DNA of 7,147 nucleotides from NCBI GenBank assembly GCA_946543095.1, contig CAMNLO010000080.1:1-7147 (forward strand). The letters are read 5' to 3'. The DNA comes from an uncultured bacterium. Its GTDB lineage: Bacteria; Bacillota; Clostridia; Lachnospirales; Lachnospiraceae. Numbering within the stretch: the stretch's first letter is position 1; every line of letters starts with the position of its first letter. Positions 6,444 through 7,147 of the stretch are shown here, piece after piece. The notes under the pieces are model-generated. The model searched no databases, was not told the DNA's origin, and saw only the letters and a program-made list of their open reading frames with translations. The position numbers and the translations under genes are program-made.

Positions 6444-6462
6444 ATCTCGCGCTTCCTAAATC

Positions 6463-6495
6463 AAAAGAGGACATCCGGTGGATGCCCTCTTTTTT
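6463..6495 (+). terminator. Intrinsic terminator of trailer copy 2
   Basis: AAAAGAGG 6463-6470 pairs with CCTCTTTT 6486-6493, and CATCC 6472-6476 pairs with GGATG 6480-6484 around loop GGT. One A-C mismatch (6471/6485) separates the two stems. The T run is 6490-6495. This is a conventional Rho-independent terminator homologous to the longer one at 6314-6357. Confidence 0.8.
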
Positions 6496-6500
6496 CTTAG

Positions 6501-6523
6501 TTCGAGCACCGCCGGTGCTCGAA
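6501..6523. repeat. GC-rich hairpin of trailer copy 2
   Basis: TTCGAGCACC 6501-6510 and GGTGCTCGAA 6514-6523 form a perfect 10-bp stem around GCC, homologous to 6358-6378. The C-G pair 6364/6372 of copy 1 is A-T (6508/6516) here. The right arm can alternatively pair with GTTCGAG at 6526-6532. Confidence 0.85.
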
Positions 6524-6546
6524 CGGTTCGAGTCGACGCGCCGGCT

Positions 6547-6632
6547 TTTTTCATGTCTGTTTGGATATTTTGCGTGACAAAAACGTGACAGTGTTTTTTC
6601 GAAAGCCTTGACGTTTAGAGCTTTTCGCGTTA
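6547..6632. other. AT-richer spacer with a CGTGACA direct repeat
   Basis: CGTGACA occurs at 6573-6579 and again at 6584-6590, separated by AAAA, so the period is 11 bases, about one helical turn. That spacing is typical of a paired protein-binding site. A T run follows at 6593-6599. No gene, tRNA or long stem is visible. Confidence 0.45.
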
Positions 6633-6636
6633 CCTT
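6608..6636 (+). promoter_or_regulatory. Weak candidate promoter for the DUF5688-like gene
   Basis: TTGACG at 6608-6613 is a good -35 box, but 17 bases later the -10 reads TACCTT (6631-6636), a poor match. Transcription from here would start near 6643 and carry the structured leader to 6800. No better promoter is visible between the last trailer terminator and the gene. Confidence 0.25.
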
Positions 6637-6786
6637 CCTCCCCTCAAATGAAATAGAGAGGAGGATAGTGTGAAAAATCATGTTGATACATGATTTTTCA
6701 CACCGCAATTTGTGCCGGAGCGTCACAAATTGCCTGATGGCAGAGCCGAATCTGAAATTCGGCTCGCCCCGTCGCTTACGCTCCGG
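6637..6786 (+). promoter_or_regulatory. Dense stem-loop region ahead of the DUF5688-like gene (structured leader or palindromic element)
   Basis: Four hairpins follow one another. The first is CCTCCCCTC 6637-6645 with GAGAGGAGG 6656-6664 (one mismatch). The second is 6668-6682 with 6689-6703, a perfect 15-bp stem around TTGATA. The third is GCAATTTGTG 6705-6714 with CACAAATTGC 6724-6733, a perfect 10-bp stem. The fourth is GAGCCGAAT 6743-6751 with ATTCGGCTC 6757-6765, a perfect 9-bp stem. The nine-base loop of the third (CCGGAGCGT, 6715-6723) is exactly complementary to ACGCTCCGG at 6778-6786, just before the start codons at 6788 and 6800. This allows an alternative stem or pseudoknot. No match to a riboswitch class I know was recognised. 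A mobile palindromic DNA element is the main alternative. Confidence 0.6.
6670..6693 (+). CDS. Possible seven-codon leader peptide (MKNHVDT)
   Basis: A strong ribosome binding site AGAGGAGG at 6657-6664 is followed after 5 bases by GTG at 6670 and an open frame of seven codons ending in TGA at 6691-6693. The frame runs through the left arm and loop of the 15-bp hairpin. A GTG at 6668 would be followed at once by TGA. The strong binding site with nothing longer behind it is the only real evidence; it may be the trace of a lost gene start. Confidence 0.2.
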   Translation: MKNHVDT

Positions 6787-6799
6787 AATGGGGATTTTT

Positions 6800-7147
6800 A
6801 TGGTAGAACTGGGTTATAAGGAATATGTGGAAGCCTTGTGCGAAAAGGTAAGGGAACGAACCGGGGTCGAGGCAGAGGTGAGGGAGAATCTGAAGAATAA
6901 TTCTGTTATTCGGAGAGGAATCTGTATGAAGCGTCCGGAAGGGCAGATGGGAGCAATCTATTATACTGAAGGAGCCTATGAGAATTATGAGAGATATGGC
7001 TTTGAAAGAAGTGTAGAACTGTTTATTGAGGGCTGTAGGGTTACTGAGCCCTTGGGGGAGAGTTTGGATCTGTCATTCTTGGAAAGTTTTTATAGTGCGA
7101 AACCTCGGATCAGCTGTCAGCTTGTGAATGGTAAAAAGAACATCAGG
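6800..7147 (+). CDS. DUF5688-like protein, N-terminal part, cut by the window end
   Basis: The frame is open for 116 codons to the last base and has no stop in the window. The translation starts MVELGYKEYVEALCEKVRER, continues LKNNSVIRRGICMKR and AIYYTEGAYENYERYGF, and reaches ISCQLVNGKKNIR at the edge. The pattern of an N-terminal helix, Lys-Asn-Asn-x-Val with a Gly-Ile strand, an Ile-Tyr-x-x-x-x-Tyr segment and a later Leu-Val-Asn-x-x-x-Asn strand matches what I recall of DUF5688, a multicopy accessory family of unknown function in Lachnospiraceae. GGGG at 6790-6793 lies 6 bases before ATG 6800, which favours it; an in-frame ATG at 6788 would add MGIF. Codons are visibly richer in A/T endings (AAT, TAT, AGT, AGA) than in the gene at 2695, which suggests acquired DNA. 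No signal peptide is present. Confidence 0.7.
   Translation, partial: MVELGYKEYVEALCEKVRERTGVEAEVRENLKNNSVIRRGICMKRPEGQMGAIYYTEGAYENYERYGFERSVELFIEGCRVTEPLGESLDLSFLESFYSAKPRISCQLVNGKKNIR

Larger units (their letters stand above)
6445..6546 (+). repeat. Structured tRNA-trailer repeat, copy 2, without a tRNA body
   Basis: The block TCTCGCGCTTCCTAAAT at 6445-6461 is identical to 6302-6318, and the block at 6526-6546 is identical to 6381-6401. Between them lie the same two hairpins with altered sequence. Upstream of the copied acceptor end there is no T arm, anticodon arm or D arm, so this is not a second tRNA. The copy ends in a run of six T (6546-6551) after GC-rich CGCGCCGGC, unlike copy 1, where the position is occupied by a hairpin. 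Confidence 0.9.

Noticed and set aside
6035..6445. Minus-strand open frame of 136 codons
   Set aside because: It runs antisense through the tRNA and its trailer. Its RRDSNPRP-type peptide is a known artefact of translating tRNA genes backwards.
6411..6453. Second tRNA gene ending at CTCGCGC 6447-6453
   Set aside because: Only the acceptor 3' strand and trailer are present. No T loop, anticodon arm, D arm or matching 5' acceptor strand precedes it.
6415..6726. Minus-strand open frame of 103 codons
   Set aside because: It crosses terminators, palindromes and the hairpin cluster, has no ribosome binding site, and its peptide has no protein-like pattern.
6302..6765. CRISPR array
   Set aside because: There are only two long copies with unequal internal sequence and no set of short repeats with unique spacers.

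Overview
The window looks like chromosomal DNA of an anaerobic Firmicute of the Lachnospiraceae (Clostridium cluster XIVa) type. The reasons are a DUF6115-like membrane protein next to a YceG/MltG-like stub, a very large multi-PAS GGDEF/EAL protein with PAS modules of a type common in that family, a tRNA without encoded CCA, and a DUF5688-like gene at the right end. These family calls come from reading motifs by eye; no search was run.

Layout. (1) Positions 2-2269 hold three co-directional, closely spaced genes that are probably one transcription unit: a small charged protein, a membrane-anchored coiled-coil protein with an AT-hook-like patch and a C-terminal helix-turn-helix-like segment, and a membrane-anchored, glutamate-rich protein ending in a LysM-like MltG/YceG subdomain without the lytic transglycosylase domain. 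From memory, sets of this kind sit near the end of flagellar/sigma-factor operons in Lachnospiraceae; that placement is inference. (2) Positions 2270-2694 are a 425-base gap with a near-consensus sigma-A promoter and weak traces of a decayed minus-strand reading frame. (3) Positions 2695-6192 encode a 1165-residue soluble c-di-GMP enzyme: PAS, degenerate GGDEF, intact EAL, PAS, two tandem PAS-like repeats, canonical GGDEF. It carries both a phosphodiesterase site and a diguanylate cyclase site, and its last codons lie in a recent 26/27-base tandem duplication. (4) Positions 6200-6310 are a strong promoter and a tRNA-Gly(GCC) gene. (5) Positions 6302-6546 are the most unusual part: the tRNA 3' end plus its terminator and a second hairpin occur twice, 143-145 bases apart. 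The two copies differ by compensatory changes inside the stems and are separated by further GC-rich palindromes. (6) Positions 6633-6786 form a dense run of perfect hairpins, one of whose loops is fully complementary to sequence just before the next start codon. (7) From 6800 to the end runs the N-terminal part of a DUF5688-like protein with more A/T-rich codon use, suggesting accessory DNA downstream of the tRNA.

How it fits together: the left genes are envelope-associated and possibly motility-linked, and the c-di-GMP protein is a plausible sessile/motile switch regulator beside them. The tRNA-Gly appears to mark a boundary between conserved and variable DNA. The duplicated tRNA-trailer hairpins and the structured leader of the DUF5688-like gene are the best candidates for something not previously described.
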